Shown one piece after another: positions 63,184 through 64,000 of a stretch of 64,000 nucleotides of DNA. Made by a program: the position numbers and the translations under genes. Within the stretch, counting starts at the first letter, position 1; every line of letters begins with the position of its first letter. The stretch lies in contig JAGFNJ010000017.1 of NCBI GenBank assembly GCA_017592775.1, forward strand, positions 1 through 64,000. The letters are read 5' to 3'. Under the pieces are notes generated by a model. That model did no database searches, had not been told where the DNA came from, and saw only the letters and a program-made list of their open reading frames with translations. The DNA is from Candidatus Accumulibacter conexus. GTDB taxonomy: Bacteria > Pseudomonadota > Gammaproteobacteria > Burkholderiales > Rhodocyclaceae.

Positions 63184-63525
63184 GGCGCAGAAGCCTTTGG
63201 TGGTGGCGTCGGGGTCTTCTCGCGCTACGAAAGCGAGACGCGGATCGTGGTGCACGGTCGCCGCTGCCAGCGCGCGGTGCTGCTGCTCGATGACTTGCTG
63301 CGCCTGCCACTGTTCGAGATGGTGCCCCCCGGCGAGGCGGAGGGCCGCGCCGCTTACGCCGCCTGCGTGACCTTTGGCAAGGGCAGCGGACACCCGGCAG
63401 ACTTGAATTTCGGCGTTCTGTTCGGCCATGCGCTGGCCAAGGTCCGCGACCTGCCTTTGCTCTTCAGGGGGAACGACTTCTCCCAGACCGATATCGTCCC
63501 GGCATGGCGGCCGGAACAATGCGGC
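63184..63525 (+). pseudogene. VapC remnant joined to an MqsA fragment
   Basis: In one frame, GAEAFGGGVGVFSRYES looks like the MqsA helix-turn-helix (consensus FGGGVNAFSRYE), and it continues directly into the C-terminal two thirds of a VapC toxin: RAVLLLDDLLRLPLFEMVPP, GKGSGHPADLNFGVLFGHAL, LLFRGNDFSQTDIVPAW. There is no start codon with a ribosome site and no VapC N-terminus with the first Asp. It is a scrambled remnant. Confidence 0.65.
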
Positions 63526-63580
63526 GGGACGTCCGGGCGGATCGCCAAACCTGGCAAGGTTGAAGACCTGCTCGCCCGTC

Positions 63581-64000
63581 TCAATGCCCGAATGGCTGGC
63601 GCAAGCGCGCCTGATCCGCCAGGTCCTTCTGCCGTTGCAGCACGCGCCTCTCGAAGCTCGCCTGGTTTTTCGTGCAGACCAGCGCATGCGTGCTGCCGCG
63701 ACGGTCGGTCTCGTGGCTGACATCGCATTGGTCGCGGCGGATCGAATACTCGACGTGGTTTCGATGCTGTCGCGCGGCCCTGAAAACCCAGACGGAGCGC
63801 TCTGGATCAGCGAGAAACGCCGAGAGTTCGCGGCAGTGAGCACAACGGCAATCGACACGGCTGTCGCGAGCGAAGTCGACTGGCGGGACGAGCGGTTCGG
63901 CGATTCGTCTGGCGAGGTGATCCAGACAATGGGCGCGTAGCCGCCGCGTCGGCGGCCAGTCGCTCGCTGGCCAGCCCTGCTCGCTCAGCAGGCAGGCGGC
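63581..64000 (-). CDS. 3' part of an unidentified gene (partial)
   Basis: On the minus strand a frame is open from the right edge to the TGA at 63583-63581, giving the last 139 residues. It reads as real protein: balanced composition, a Cys cluster (VDCRCAHCRELSAFLADP), then RRGSTHALVCTKNQASFERR and a charged helical end (LQRQKDLADQARL). I recall similar C-terminal tails on large uncharacterised proteins, some annotated as 2OG-Fe(II) oxygenases, but cannot confirm. The gene extends beyond the window. Plus-strand frames over the same bases look like shadows. Confidence 0.6.
   Translation of the reverse strand, partial: AACLLSEQGWPASDWPPTRRLRAHCLDHLARRIAEPLVPPVDFARDSRVDCRCAHCRELSAFLADPERSVWVFRAARQHRNHVEYSIRRDQCDVSHETDRRGSTHALVCTKNQASFERRVLQRQKDLADQARLRQPFGH

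Noticed and set aside
63160-63858. 232-codon minus-strand frame
   Set aside because: The convincing minus-strand coding is in another frame (63581-64000), and the plus strand carries the VapC remnant below 63525.
63428-63940. 170-codon plus-strand frame
   Set aside because: Shadow of the VapC remnant and of the minus-strand partial gene.
1-64000. CRISPR arrays, tRNA, rRNA or prophage blocks
   Set aside because: No regularly spaced repeats, cloverleaf-like sequences or phage structural genes were seen on reading both strands; a tRNA/CRISPR scan would be decisive.

Overview
The window is about 64 kb of GC-rich DNA with dense, often overlapping genes. Gene content points to a betaproteobacterium of the Rhodocyclaceae. 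The best guess is a relative of Candidatus Accumulibacter, because of the cytochrome b-ferredoxin-flavoprotein fusion (51052-52965), the Coq7 ubiquinone hydroxylase, the two kinds of heme A synthase gene and many decaying toxin-antitoxin modules. This identification is inference from gene content. No rRNA or tRNA gene was found.

Layout. 1-368 is the 3' end of a transposase-like gene, followed by catalase katA (691-2145). 2291-10480 is a minus-strand signalling operon whose first four genes are linked by 4-bp overlaps: receiver-PAS-kinase, CHASE kinase, lone receiver, receiver-PAS-GGDEF, and membrane PAS-GGDEF-EAL. 10737-17840 holds a GspE/PilB-type ATPase, a family-6 DNA glycosylase coupled to htpG, greB, a branched-chain amino acid exporter (azlCD) and small conserved genes. 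17883-27415 is mainly a minus-strand membrane-protein block: DMT transporter, two potassium-channel genes, a DUF2955/HlyD/OprM-type efflux set whose HlyD gene is broken by a 52-bp tandem duplication, and an AI-2E family protein. 27924-41506 is mostly housekeeping: ilvE, ffh, proS, rppH, coq7, rplM-rpsI, argC and erpA. It also holds a candidate small RNA at 38552-38657.

41646-55981 is the respiratory region and the most interesting part. Two divergent heme A synthase genes face a plus-strand series: small subunit, CuA subunit II, B-family heme-copper subunit I, ctaB, sco, nikR, a cytochrome b-[4Fe-4S]-MvhD fusion, an anchored protein, and a cytochrome b-[2Fe-2S]-FAD/NAD fusion. A diheme cytochrome c follows, then a minus-strand TlpA-type thioredoxin and a second, very divergent heme-copper subunit I. 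Both heme-copper subunits lack the active-site tyrosine next to the first CuB histidine. In subunit I it is replaced by glutamine with all metal ligands kept, which suggests nitric oxide reduction rather than oxygen reduction. Two FNR/Dnr-type boxes (43791-43804 and 48844-48857) sit at about -41.5 from good -10 elements in front of the two halves of this cluster, so oxygen or NO control is likely.

56324-64000 carries a DMT transporter, an unusual acidic-tailed lipoprotein, a RhlE-type helicase, and a graveyard of toxin-antitoxin genes: an internally deleted PIN toxin, a PIN-MqsR chimera with an altered MqsA, one intact VapBC pair and a VapC remnant. The window ends in the 3' part of an unidentified minus-strand gene.
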